64,000 bases of DNA from Flavobacterium chungbukense (GTDB taxonomy: Bacteria; Bacteroidota; Bacteroidia; Flavobacteriales; Flavobacteriaceae). Position numbers and translations under genes: made by a program. Of the stretch, positions 10,001-17,892 are shown in pieces (the stretch's first letter is position 1; every line of letters starts with the position of its first letter). The notes under the pieces are model-generated. The model searched no databases, was not told the origin of the DNA, and saw only the letters and a program-made list of their open reading frames with translations. Where the stretch lies: positions 310,001 through 374,000 of the forward strand of contig NZ_JAJGZV010000002.1 of assembly GCF_020805785.1 (NCBI RefSeq), read 5' to 3'.

Positions 10001-10390
10001 CAACTTGGTGGCGATGTCTTTATTTCTGATGTTTATATTGATAAATATTCAAATACTTTAAACCGAAATCTTTCTATAAATGCAGCAGATCATTGGAGAA
10101 ATCCTGGAGATATTGTTTCACAGTCAGCAGTTACTTCTTCTCCAATTCTTTCTAACTTAAGCAAATATGTTTATGATGGTACTTATGTGAGAATCAGCAA
10201 TATTAATTTGAGTTATAATGTACCGTTAAAAAATACTTTTCTGGACTCTCTTTCTGTTTTTGCAGATGCTTCGAATGTGGCATATTGGTACAAAGCAAAA
10301 AGTCCAAAAGGAATGAACGGAATACGAGAATACAGTTTTATCTACCCTCAGGCAAGAACAATCTCGCTTGGAGTTAATGCAAAATTTTAA
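7028..10390 (+). CDS. SusC/RagA-type TonB-dependent receptor with N-terminal signalling (STN) domain
   Basis: A 1120-residue outer-membrane receptor. Domains in order: signal peptide (1-27), STN secretin/TonB short domain (about 30-105), carboxypeptidase-like beta-sandwich (about 118-200, with LPGATIRIKGTGMGAITDFN), plug (about 215-335, with IIVDGVVMS and the SusC signature VLKDAAAVGIYGADGANGVI), and a beta-barrel ending in LGVNAKF. The STN domain marks a receptor that signals to a FecR partner, and fecR and the sigma gene lie directly upstream. SusD follows after 4 bases. Together they should import an oligomeric substrate through the outer membrane. The substrate is not evident, because no glycosidase, protease or sulfatase is in the operon. 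Confidence 0.93.
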   Translation: MTFTIHPNSRKILFFLGFLLSCFSAFSQNKNITIHVKNKPISFIIKSIEEQSDFRIIYNAKKIDTDQLVDLDVTNVSLEAALKKLLKDTNISYYIQKKQVLLTNAAPVEKSNPNIQETERIIKGTVYSATDRQPLPGATIRIKGTGMGAITDFNGKFAYELKGNDIPNLVLEVGFLGMESQSQKADYKKEFVFYLKEVTDELNPVVITSSYGTTKLKEEIVGSISTLNAKDIAVEQASESFDKMITGQIAGVMVENTSGVGGPVKINIRGQGTLSSLTGAKTGTSTQPLIIVDGVVMSEEYGIDSSVFDGSGDTAENLANPLMKIAPENIETISVLKDAAAVGIYGADGANGVILITTKKGKKGKTQFGFSNQLGVSSAINRIKYLSGEQFTELRNEYMKNTTTGYVPVAYNGINTDWFEVLNRSGIYNKYNFNVSGATSKFSYRTNVSYTKIDEPQLGNDTKQLNAGINLGFNSGKWSANLMLNPSYVQKDSPNIFASFAYLPTLAVYNADGSYADLGVSGITRGNPLAAIEQNKNQAQTFGLLGSINLSYQLNNAIKFSTLFGMDYTDKEQDRYFSAANESGQFNGSFTLDGILYPAWGRRLLNQRNSTKWNWQGQVLFNKQLSENHEIDGVAGFELSEDRTDFNYKSGVGFVNPEQINKVTDAIRDDNLATPLIDESKSGQTYRNEISYNSRVSLLSQVNYNYKKRYYVLANLRRDESSVFGDDTNVALNGGAGLSWITSNEDFLRSNSWIDFLKFKVSYGSTGNSRIGSYRSKGLYNIGQNNYNGYSGGTTGAAPNGHLSWEKNTKFNVGFDFNIFKRIELTLEYYYDNKSDLITTRDIPTETGYNSVQLNASSMYNKGFELTTRIKWIKSEPFKWTTTFNISTVDSKVTDLKGLGSDYALGNIALAQKIGYSTTTLWGIKWVGVDPATGRDLVEKDGQVYDAKTYNEGHTVADWVPIGDTQADAYGGFYNNFTFYNNLTLSVRGDFQLGGDVFISDVYIDKYSNTLNRNLSINAADHWRNPGDIVSQSAVTSSPILSNLSKYVYDGTYVRISNINLSYNVPLKNTFLDSLSVFADASNVAYWYKAKSPKGMNGIREYSFIYPQARTISLGVNAKF

Positions 10391-10394
10391 AGAA

Positions 10395-11855
10395 ATGAAA
10401 TATTCAAAATACATCACATTATTTTTTCTAATTTTCTCCTTACAAAGCTGTAGTGATTTTTTGGAGCAGGAACCTGGAACGCAGACATCTATTGATGAAT
10501 TATTGCAAAATAAACAAGGTGTTCTTACCGCTCTAACAGGACTTTATACAGAAGTTGAAGCCAATGTAAGAAGCGAACGTTTTGCTGTTTATGCAGATCT
10601 GCAAGGAGGAAATATCAAATTTACACCAACTGCTTCAGGAACAAACCGAGGGCAAATTTCGCCAGCTGGAAACATAGAGCAGGTTTATTCTTTTGATGAT
10701 TTAGCGCTGACTAGTAATTTCAAATCTTTTTACGACGGAAGTTATGATATTATTAATCAAGCTAACTTAATTTTAGAATATACGCCTGCCCTAAAAGATG
10801 CTACCGAAGAAGAGAAAAAACAAATTATGGCAGAGGCTATGACAATAAGAGCTTATGCACATTTTCTTTTAGCAATTGTTTACGGTCAAGATTATAATTA
10901 CACCACAGACGCTTCTCATTTAGGAATTGTGTATAGTACAAAATCGATTAAAGCGGGAATACAATATCCGGCAAGAGAAACGGTTGCAAATACTTACAAT
11001 CTAATTATAACCGACTTAAAAGAGGCTATTAGCAACTATTCTTCAAATTTAGTACTTAGCGGACCAACCTATTCTTATTTTAACATAAACAGTGCAAAAG
11101 CATTACTTGCGCGAGTTTATCTGCAGAAAAGTGATTGGACAAATGCATACGATACTGCAAATGATGTTATTACAAATTCTGGAATTAAATTGGTAGAAAA
11201 AGACAATTATCTTGCTGAATGGGCAAAAACAGATCTTCCAGTTTCTGAAATTTTATTAGAATTTTCGGTTCCAAGAGATGCTGAAGGTACAGTCGGTTCT
11301 TCAATGTCAAGCTATTTTGGTTACACATCTGCAACCATTTACAACAAATATGTCGCTTCAAATGACATCGTTAACCTATACGAAAATGCCGACTTAAGAA
11401 AACAATTGTTCTTAACACAGCCCTTGCAGACTTTAGTAAACGGTGTGCTAACTCCTGTGAATTATAATTTCACTAAAAAATTCCAAAACAATGCTGCTTA
11501 TGTAGCTTTTAGATTGAGCGAAATGTATTTAATACGCGCCGAAGCTGCTTTAGAAACCAGCAGAGCCGATGTTGCTATGGCAGATGTCAACATTATCCGC
11601 GCTCGTGCAAATGCAACTTTATTGACTAACACAACAAATCTTAAAGAAAATATTCTCTTAGAAAGAAGAAAAGAACTTTGCTTTGAAGGACATTTATTTT
11701 TTGATCTTGTGCGCGATCACAAGAATATTTCGAGAAATGATGGTTGTATCTCAACTAGTTGCAGCATGACATATCCTTCTTTAAAATTTGTGCTGCCAAT
11801 ACCAACATTCAACACTAATCTTAACCCTAACTTACAACAAAATGACTCGTATTAA
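10395..11855 (+). CDS. SusD/RagB family surface lipoprotein
   Basis: A 486-residue lipoprotein that captures substrate and acts as lid for the SusC-like partner. I chose ATG 10395 (4 bases after the SusC stop) because it gives a clean lipoprotein signal peptide with lipobox LQSC at Cys19. An earlier start would overlap SusC. The SusD N-terminal region shows SDFLEQEPGTQTS. TPR-like helical repeats and the C-terminal SusD signature RRKELCFEGHLFFDLVRD (near residue 425) are present. It overlaps the next gene by 14 bases. Confidence 0.93.
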   Translation: MKYSKYITLFFLIFSLQSCSDFLEQEPGTQTSIDELLQNKQGVLTALTGLYTEVEANVRSERFAVYADLQGGNIKFTPTASGTNRGQISPAGNIEQVYSFDDLALTSNFKSFYDGSYDIINQANLILEYTPALKDATEEEKKQIMAEAMTIRAYAHFLLAIVYGQDYNYTTDASHLGIVYSTKSIKAGIQYPARETVANTYNLIITDLKEAISNYSSNLVLSGPTYSYFNINSAKALLARVYLQKSDWTNAYDTANDVITNSGIKLVEKDNYLAEWAKTDLPVSEILLEFSVPRDAEGTVGSSMSSYFGYTSATIYNKYVASNDIVNLYENADLRKQLFLTQPLQTLVNGVLTPVNYNFTKKFQNNAAYVAFRLSEMYLIRAEAALETSRADVAMADVNIIRARANATLLTNTTNLKENILLERRKELCFEGHLFFDLVRDHKNISRNDGCISTSCSMTYPSLKFVLPIPTFNTNLNPNLQQNDSY

Positions 11856-13308
11856 GATATTTAGCATATTGCTTATGGCAGTATTATGTACTTCTTGCTC
11901 AAAAGACGATTATAAATTAGGTTCTGAAATTGATCCGTTTTTAAGATTCAATTTCTTGGTTAAAAGTGATAATACACCTTTAGAATATCCAACAGTAAAC
12001 GGAAGTTTGGTTCCTCAATCAAATTACGTAAATACTTCTGTAAAGACGCTGAAAGTGCCAGTTGCATTAACAACTCGTAACGTAAAAAATACGGTTACTG
12101 CTAATTTTAGTGCCGTTTCATCAACGGGTGATAATGAAAGTTTTACAGTAAATCCAGTTAATCAGTTAACTTTTCAGGGAACTCAGCTAACAGACACTAT
12201 TGCTGTTTCTTTTGATAAAAGATGGTCTGCTAATCAGAGTATTAATTTAAAATTAGAAACGGTTTCAGATCCTGAAATTCATATCGGAAATCTGAATACT
12301 CAATATCCAAACGACACTTTTACAATTGATTTGACCTCAATTACAACAAACTATACATTTCCTGTAAATCAACTGGTTGTCAAAGGTGTAGTTGGCGAAA
12401 CAGTTGATTTTAAAGTAAATTTCCCTAACGGATTTTTTCCTTCTGAAATAGAAAACGCTCAAATCTTCAAATTTCAAAATGGTTTTGAATATTCTCTAAC
12501 CCACGATGATTTTGGAGATAACAGAAGTTCTATAACCTACCATTTAACATTATTAGAAGATATTCAGAATGATGATGCTCGTTATGAGTCTAAAATTACT
12601 TTGATTAATATTCCCAATTATAATGCAACCGGAAATCTGACTTTAACTGTAGTAAAACCGATAAAATCGCCTAGAGATATTCAAGCCTATCCAGCATCAA
12701 AATTCACAGATCCCACAAATGCATTTTATTTAACTTATGGAGAACATTGGTTTAGTGTCAATAATGCATGTTCTTGGCAGACTTTCAACGCTTTGACTTT
12801 CCCGATTGCTGTAACAAAAGACCACGAAAACGCGATTCTTTACAGCGATAAAGGAACTGCAAATCCAAATGATGACGTGTATTATGATGCATTCAAAATC
12901 GGATTTAATGTTGCTACTGGAACAAATACTGTAAATTCTTTTGGTTTAAAAAGATGGTTTTCTAACGAAAGTAACTCGGCTGCAATCTCGCCTGGATTTA
13001 ATATTACCTCAGCTTTAGAGTTTTTCCCTGCCAATGGAAACAGCAAAACACAAGGAACTGTGCTCGTAATTCCGCAAGATTTAACCATCGGTTCTAGTGC
13101 AACAAATACGTATCAAATTGCTATTTCTGGAGAAGGAACTTACAAAGAAATCAGCAACGGTTTATATGAAATTTCATTTGAATTAAAATTAACAAACGAC
13201 AAATTGTTTGGAGGAACAGTTTCGACGCAATACAGAATGTACAACAACAGAGTGTACACAAAGCCAACGCCTTTAAGCATCTCGTGCCCAAAAGAAGTTA
13301 CTTTATAA
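11842..13308 (+). CDS. Outer-membrane lipoprotein of unknown function, third gene of the SusCD operon
   Basis: A 488-residue protein with a lipoprotein signal peptide and lipobox LCTSC (Cys19). ATG 11842 sits inside the last codons of susD, so translation is probably coupled. The sequence is rich in Thr, Asn and Val with predicted beta structure, including stretches such as VKTLKVPVALTTRNVKN. This resembles the DUF1735/DUF4843-like immunoglobulin-fold lipoproteins that often accompany SusCD pairs, but I cannot assign a family with certainty. The position suggests an accessory surface glycan- or ligand-binding subunit. Confidence 0.75.
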   Translation: MTRIKIFSILLMAVLCTSCSKDDYKLGSEIDPFLRFNFLVKSDNTPLEYPTVNGSLVPQSNYVNTSVKTLKVPVALTTRNVKNTVTANFSAVSSTGDNESFTVNPVNQLTFQGTQLTDTIAVSFDKRWSANQSINLKLETVSDPEIHIGNLNTQYPNDTFTIDLTSITTNYTFPVNQLVVKGVVGETVDFKVNFPNGFFPSEIENAQIFKFQNGFEYSLTHDDFGDNRSSITYHLTLLEDIQNDDARYESKITLINIPNYNATGNLTLTVVKPIKSPRDIQAYPASKFTDPTNAFYLTYGEHWFSVNNACSWQTFNALTFPIAVTKDHENAILYSDKGTANPNDDVYYDAFKIGFNVATGTNTVNSFGLKRWFSNESNSAAISPGFNITSALEFFPANGNSKTQGTVLVIPQDLTIGSSATNTYQIAISGEGTYKEISNGLYEISFELKLTNDKLFGGTVSTQYRMYNNRVYTKPTPLSISCPKEVTL

Positions 13309-13331
13309 TTGATAATTGATAATTGCCTTTG

Positions 13332-13364
13332 AGCTTTGTCAAAGTTTAAAACTTTGACAAAGCT
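13332..13364. terminator. Perfect 16-bp hairpin between the lipoprotein and peroxidase genes
   Basis: Arms AGCTTTGTCAAAGTTT (13332-13347) and its exact reverse complement (13349-13364) flank a 1-base centre, followed by a short TTT. It could attenuate or end the SusCD transcript. The lack of a long U-run makes terminator function uncertain. Confidence 0.5.
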
Positions 13365-13380
13365 TTTGGCGTGAAAAAGA

Positions 13381-13435
13381 AGTTTCAGGTTTCACGTTCT
13401 GTTGCAACTTGAAACTTGAAACTTGAAACAAAAAA
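13381..13435. repeat. GTTTCAGG / GAAACTTGAAAC repeat
   Basis: AGTTTCAGGTTTCACGTT is followed by two tandem copies of CTTGAAA. A related copy lies at 19905-19939. It abuts the peroxidase start region. Confidence 0.6.
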
Positions 13436-13461
13436 AACAAAACCAAAAAAAACACAAAGAA

Positions 13462-14604
13462 TTGAAAAAACTAATCTTCCCTCTCCTTTTCATGCTTTGC
13501 CTTACGGCTTATAAAAGCGTTGAGAATCCTGATTATATTGATATTCAGGAATTAAGAAAATTGTATTCTAGCGGAGATTCTTCGAAATGGCCCGCTGCGA
13601 AATTACACGAAAATGTCGATAAAACTAAATTTCAAGATATTGGAGTACTTCCAGCTGTTCCGTATCCTGCTTATAATCCGTATTCTAAGGAAAAAGAAAG
13701 TTTGGGAAAGATTCTATTTTTTGATCCGAGATTATCACGAAGCGGACAAATTGCTTGTGCTTCTTGCCATAATCCAGAATTAGGCTGGACTGACAATTTA
13801 ACTCGTTCTTTTGGACATGATCGTCAAACTGGAAAACGCAATTCGATGACGATTTTAAATTCAGCGTATGCCACTTCCCTATTTTGGGATGGACGTGCTT
13901 TAAGTTTAGAAGATCAAGCACAATTTCCTGTTTCTGATCCGTTAGAAATGAATGAAAAATTAACGATTGCCGTTGATAAAATTGCTAAAATAAAAGGCTA
14001 TAATTCGTTGTTTTCAGCAGCTTTTGGAGATAAAAAAGTGACTTTACAAAGAATTCAATATGCAATTGCCACTTTCGAAAGATCAATAAATAGTCCGAAA
14101 AGTAAATTCGATCAGTTTGTAAGCGGTAAATCAGATATTTATACCGATCAGCAAGTCAAAGGAATGCATTTATTTAGAACCAAAGCGCAATGCATTAACT
14201 GCCATAATACGCCATATTTTAGCGATAATCAGTTTCATAATGATGGACAGACTTTATTCGGAACAAAAAATGAAGATTTCGGACGTTACAATGTTACCAA
14301 AGACGTAAAAGACATTGGTAAATTTAGAACACCGACACTTCGTGAAGTAGCAAACACAAGACCTTGGATGCATCACGGACATTTTCCTTCTTTGTTGGAT
14401 GTTGTGGAATTGTACAATTTAGGAAATCCATCGCCAGTTCAAAAGAAATATCTGGGAACAGCAAGAGATTCGCTAATTCCAAAATCTGATCCGATGTTGA
14501 GAAAATTAGATTTAAGCAAAGAGGAGATCAGCGATTTATTAGCATTTATTGAAACTTTAAGTACGCCAACCAGAAGAATTATGGTGCCAGAAATGCCTAA
14601 ATAA
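13462..14604 (+). CDS. Di-heme cytochrome c peroxidase (CcpA/MauG family)
   Basis: About 380 residues. Two c-type heme sites are visible: CASCH (residues 99-103) and CINCH (244-248), matching the N- and C-terminal heme domains of the bacterial di-heme peroxidase family. Other family features are GKILFFDPRLSRSG before heme 1 and KFRTPTLREVANTRPWMHHG after heme 2. The N-terminus LKKLIFPLLFMLCLTA is a signal peptide, so the protein is periplasmic. No suitable ATG exists. I favour TTG 13462, just before the Lys-Lys-hydrophobic signal, over a TTG at 13423 inside a repeat. It would reduce hydrogen peroxide with electrons from a cytochrome, or act as a MauG-like oxidant. Its position behind the SusCD locus suggests a linked role, though a hairpin and repeat separate them. 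Confidence 0.88.
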   Translation: MKKLIFPLLFMLCLTAYKSVENPDYIDIQELRKLYSSGDSSKWPAAKLHENVDKTKFQDIGVLPAVPYPAYNPYSKEKESLGKILFFDPRLSRSGQIACASCHNPELGWTDNLTRSFGHDRQTGKRNSMTILNSAYATSLFWDGRALSLEDQAQFPVSDPLEMNEKLTIAVDKIAKIKGYNSLFSAAFGDKKVTLQRIQYAIATFERSINSPKSKFDQFVSGKSDIYTDQQVKGMHLFRTKAQCINCHNTPYFSDNQFHNDGQTLFGTKNEDFGRYNVTKDVKDIGKFRTPTLREVANTRPWMHHGHFPSLLDVVELYNLGNPSPVQKKYLGTARDSLIPKSDPMLRKLDLSKEEISDLLAFIETLSTPTRRIMVPEMPK

Positions 14605-14625
14605 TTAATTCTAAAACAAGCTTTT

Positions 14626-15237
14626 ATGAAATCAGTAAACATTATCATTATTCTTTTTTTAGTTTTCAAAACTGCATCTGCACAGAAAATGACGGAAGAA
14701 ATGATGCGAAAAAGAGATTTAAAAATTGATTCTATTTCTAAAATTGATTTTTTAAGTTATGATTATAAATATTTGGATCAAAACTTTAAGATTAAAATAC
14801 CAAAGGAAATTTTCGAAAAAACAGTGACTGATTACAAATTCTATCCTGAAAGAATTCGTAACCACAAAGATTCTCTCGGAATTGTTTTAATGGCTGAATT
14901 TAAAGATTCTGACGCTTCAAGAATAGCAGGACTCAGGCTTAATTATGAATGGAAAAGAGTTGGTTATTATACTTGGATGAGCGAAAGCGATGTTTTAGCA
15001 TTAGCAAAAAAGCTACATATAAAAATGCCCTACAGACTTCAGGAATTGTTCTTAAATAATGACCCAAAAGTAAAAATAGAACTTCAATCTTTACGAGATA
15101 AACTTTTTCTGCAAACAGGCAAAGAAGAAGTAAAAACTATTTCAGCAAAAGAACTTCTTAATTATGGTTTTAAGTATAATCCAGAATTAATTGAGCTCAG
15201 AAAAACAGAAAATAAACCCAAAGTCCAAACAAAATAA
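14626..15237 (+). CDS. Secreted protein of unknown function
   Basis: A 203-residue protein with a signal peptide (about 1-19, cleavage after TASA). The mature part is Lys/Glu-rich with no family I recognise. A Met-rich stretch (KMTEEMMRKRD) follows the cleavage site. It lies 21 bases after the di-heme peroxidase stop and before a good terminator, so the two are probably one transcript. A periplasmic partner of the peroxidase is possible but unproven. Confidence 0.7.
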   Translation: MKSVNIIIILFLVFKTASAQKMTEEMMRKRDLKIDSISKIDFLSYDYKYLDQNFKIKIPKEIFEKTVTDYKFYPERIRNHKDSLGIVLMAEFKDSDASRIAGLRLNYEWKRVGYYTWMSESDVLALAKKLHIKMPYRLQELFLNNDPKVKIELQSLRDKLFLQTGKEEVKTISAKELLNYGFKYNPELIELRKTENKPKVQTK

Positions 15238-15274
15238 ATGATTTGTGTTTTGCCCCAAGTATTTTGCAAATCAC

Positions 15275-15307
15275 AAAAGCCCTTTTCGTTTTGAAAGGGC
15301 TTTTTTT
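15275..15307 (+). terminator. Rho-independent terminator
   Basis: AAAAGCCCTTTTC pairs with GAAAGGGCTTTT around a 5-base loop and is followed by a T-run. It ends the peroxidase and secreted-protein transcript. Confidence 0.85.
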
Positions 15308-15396
15308 GTATTAAAAACAATCTTTTCCATACTTTTTCATTATACTTTTATTGAAGCTTAGAATGCTATATTCTTCGAAAAAGAGGCTACATTTTT

Positions 15397-15404
15397 TAAA
15401 TTTG
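15397..15404 (+). promoter_or_regulatory. Putative TAnnTTTG promoter of the VOC gene
   Basis: TAAATTTG lies 42 bases before the ATG of the VOC protein. The -33 element is not obvious. Confidence 0.35.
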
Positions 15405-15446
15405 TTTGAAACAGAGAAAAGCTATATTTTCTAAAAAAACATTATT

Positions 15447-16097
15447 ATGAAGTTAGAACAAATTCAAATTCAGACCAACAATATTCTAAAAACAACTGCT
15501 TTTTATCAAGATGTTTTAGAACTCCCAATTATAGAAAAAAGCGAAAATTCAGTTTGCATTCAAGCGGGAAATTCTGTTTTGAAATTCGTTGAAAATACAA
15601 ATTTCAATTCTATTTATCATTTTGCATTTAATATTCCAGAGAACAAATTAGAGGAAGCGATTGAGTGGTGCAAAAACAAAGTAGATGTAATTGTTATTGA
15701 AGATCAAAATGTTATTGCAAATTTTGAGAATTGGAATGCTCACGCTGTTTATTTTTATGATAACAACGGAAATTTATTAGAATTCATTGCCAGACATGAT
15801 CTTAATAATTCGCAAACAGCAGCATTCAATTCTAAATCTATTTTAAATATTAGTGAAATCGGAATTGTAAATGAAAATCCATTAGAATTAGGAAATCAAT
15901 TAATCGCAAAACACAACCTAAACTTCTTTTCTAAGAACGAAAATACGGAAGCTTTTGCCGCAATTGGCGACGATGAAGGCTTATTGATTATGGTAAGACC
16001 TAATCGAAATTGGTATCCGACACAAACGCCTTCTGAAAACAATAAAACGGAAGTGAAATTAGAAATTAACGGAAATAATATTGATTTGAAATTTTAG
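15447..16097 (+). CDS. VOC (glyoxalase/bleomycin-resistance fold) family protein
   Basis: A 216-residue cytoplasmic protein. Residues 1-116 form a glyoxalase-like domain with the typical opening (QIQTNNILKTTAFYQDVLEL) and closing Glu motif (FYDNNGNLLEFIARHD). The remaining 100 residues look like a degenerate second module (ISEIGIVNENPLELGNQL). VOC proteins bind a metal and handle small hydrophobic substrates. The specific reaction cannot be assigned. It is monocistronic, between two terminators. Confidence 0.8.
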   Translation: MKLEQIQIQTNNILKTTAFYQDVLELPIIEKSENSVCIQAGNSVLKFVENTNFNSIYHFAFNIPENKLEEAIEWCKNKVDVIVIEDQNVIANFENWNAHAVYFYDNNGNLLEFIARHDLNNSQTAAFNSKSILNISEIGIVNENPLELGNQLIAKHNLNFFSKNENTEAFAAIGDDEGLLIMVRPNRNWYPTQTPSENNKTEVKLEINGNNIDLKF

Positions 16098-16140
16098 AAG
16101 AACTTCAAATTCTAATCTACAAAAACAAATTATAACAAGT

Positions 16141-16173
16141 AAAAGCTCTTTTCATTTTGAAAAGGGCTTTTTT
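16141..16173 (+). terminator. Rho-independent terminator after the VOC gene
   Basis: AAAAGCTCTTTTC pairs with GAAAAGGGCTTTT with one mismatch, followed by TTT. It lies directly upstream of the next promoter. Confidence 0.8.
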
Positions 16174-16196
16174 GTTAACTGCTAATTTCCTTTTTC

Positions 16197-16204
16197 TATA
16201 TTTG
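16197..16204 (+). promoter_or_regulatory. Putative TAnnTTTG promoter
   Basis: TATATTTG has a TTG 22 bases upstream (16172-16174) and lies 60 bases before the start of the frameshifted gene. Confidence 0.45.
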
Positions 16205-16264
16205 TTTGAAAGAAATAATAGTGTTCAAATATTATTTTTAAATTTTCAGCTAGCAAATATCTAT

Positions 16265-17866
16265 ATGAAGAAAATATTCCTTAAAGCAATTCTACTTACT
16301 TTTTTTATCTTCAATTTTATGAATGCTCAAGCGCAAGATATTGTTTTACAAAAGTTAATAGATACTAAACTTCTGGAACAAAAAGAAGTAAAAGATTTTA
16401 AGGAAGTTCAAAATAAGATAGAAATAAAAGGAAGTACAGCCTATTTGTATGGATTATTTCACTGTGAATATAAAAGAGTAACAGGGCATTTTTATTCTTC
16501 TTTTTTAGCTGATATGATTTCTATTGAAAACGAAAAACTCAGCGAAGAAGAACAAAAAAAAAGAGAACCAAAAATTTACGGACTATCTTGCTAAACTTAA
16601 AGAGTGTGGACTTATAAACGAAAAACAAGTTCATTACTTTCAAAAAGAAATAAATAATAATTCATACGGATACAAGCTTCAATTTCTGCAAGATATTTCA
16701 TTTAGAGCTTTGAAAGCCGATTATATGGCTCCAGAAAAGCTAAAAGAATTTGCAGATAAATTAAAAGACTATAAAATAGTCGATAAAAAATATGAAAATT
16801 TGATTGCTGCGATAGACGAAGAAAAAATACAAGAGCCTATCGATTTTCTTTTGTACTGTGAAAAATCTACAATCATAAACCCAAAGAATTATTCGGATAA
16901 AGCAGAAGTTTTTTTGGAAGCCATTCATAAAAAAACCGCATCAGTACTTCCTGAATTGGCTTTTACTGATTTTGAATATAAAATTGTGCCTGATGCTGAA
17001 ATGTCTGCTTATGGCGATAATTATTACAACTGTATCGTTTCTTTAAAATCAAATGGAAAAGTCTATAAGCAAAAAAGCGGATTTTATCCATCATCGAAAA
17101 ACGATTATTCCGCTGGTGAAATTGAAATTCAAAACTATTATCAGATATTCAATAAAATATTAATCGACTTAAATGCTCCGTATAGAGTTCATGATGTTCC
17201 AGTATTTGGCGATAATTCATCTGTTAGCCAAATTGGAATAATGGTCTTAACCAAAGAACAGGAGAAAAAACTAAACGAATTTGTAACTTATCTTTCTGCA
17301 TCTTATGAAGATTTTAAAAATAAACCAACAAGCCTTGAAATTGAAAAAGCAATCGAAGAATATGCAAAAATTGGTTTGTTTTCAAATTTAACAATTGAAG
17401 AAATAACTGAGGGAAAGGAAAGAACAAGTGAATTAGAGATCATGGATTACAATGACATTCTTTCGGTCTTTCCTAACCTAATTTATTCGTTTGATACAGA
17501 ACTTGGAAATCTTGAAGATCCTTATGCTGAATTAGTAAAGGAATTTTCAAAAATTTCTCATAACGAATTCAATCCAAGTGATATTTTGAATCAATTTCAA
17601 GGTCGAAAAAGGAAAACAACTTTAAAATTTAAACTAGATAATAAATCTTATTCAAAAACCTTCAAAATCGACAGCGATTGGATTGATATTATTTTTTTGA
17701 TTTTATTCAATCTGTTGTAAAAGAAAATAAACTCAAAGGTCAGTTTTATGAATTATACACTGGAGATCAGTTAGCCAAAGTTGTTTTCCTGACAAAACTG
17801 CAATATGACTATATTAGAACAAATAAGCTCCTTTTATTTGCAGATCAAGAATTTGAAGAAGAATAA
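16265..17866 (+). pseudogene. Secreted protein gene of unknown function with two frameshifts
   Basis: ATG 16265 opens a protein with a signal peptide (KKIFLKAILLTFFIFNF, cleavage near NAQA). The first frame runs to a stop at about 16594. The homology-free but clearly continuous second frame resumes at the A9 tract (16554-16562): reading one A fewer gives QKKENQKFTDYLAKLKECG. That frame stops at 17720. It continues in the original frame at the T7 tract (17692-17698): adding one T gives DFIQSVVKENKLKGQFYELY and then runs to TAA 17864-17866. The restored product is about 533 residues. Both shifts are in homopolymers and cancel each other, so a sequencing error is as likely as true decay. No known domain was recognised. 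Confidence 0.75.
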
Positions 17867-17892
17867 ATCTTTTTCCAATTCTAAAAAACAAT

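Noticed and set aside
13332-13435. Possible CRISPR or tandem array from repeated GAAACTTG units
   Set aside because: The units are short, immediately adjacent, without spacers, and belong to a dispersed repeat family.
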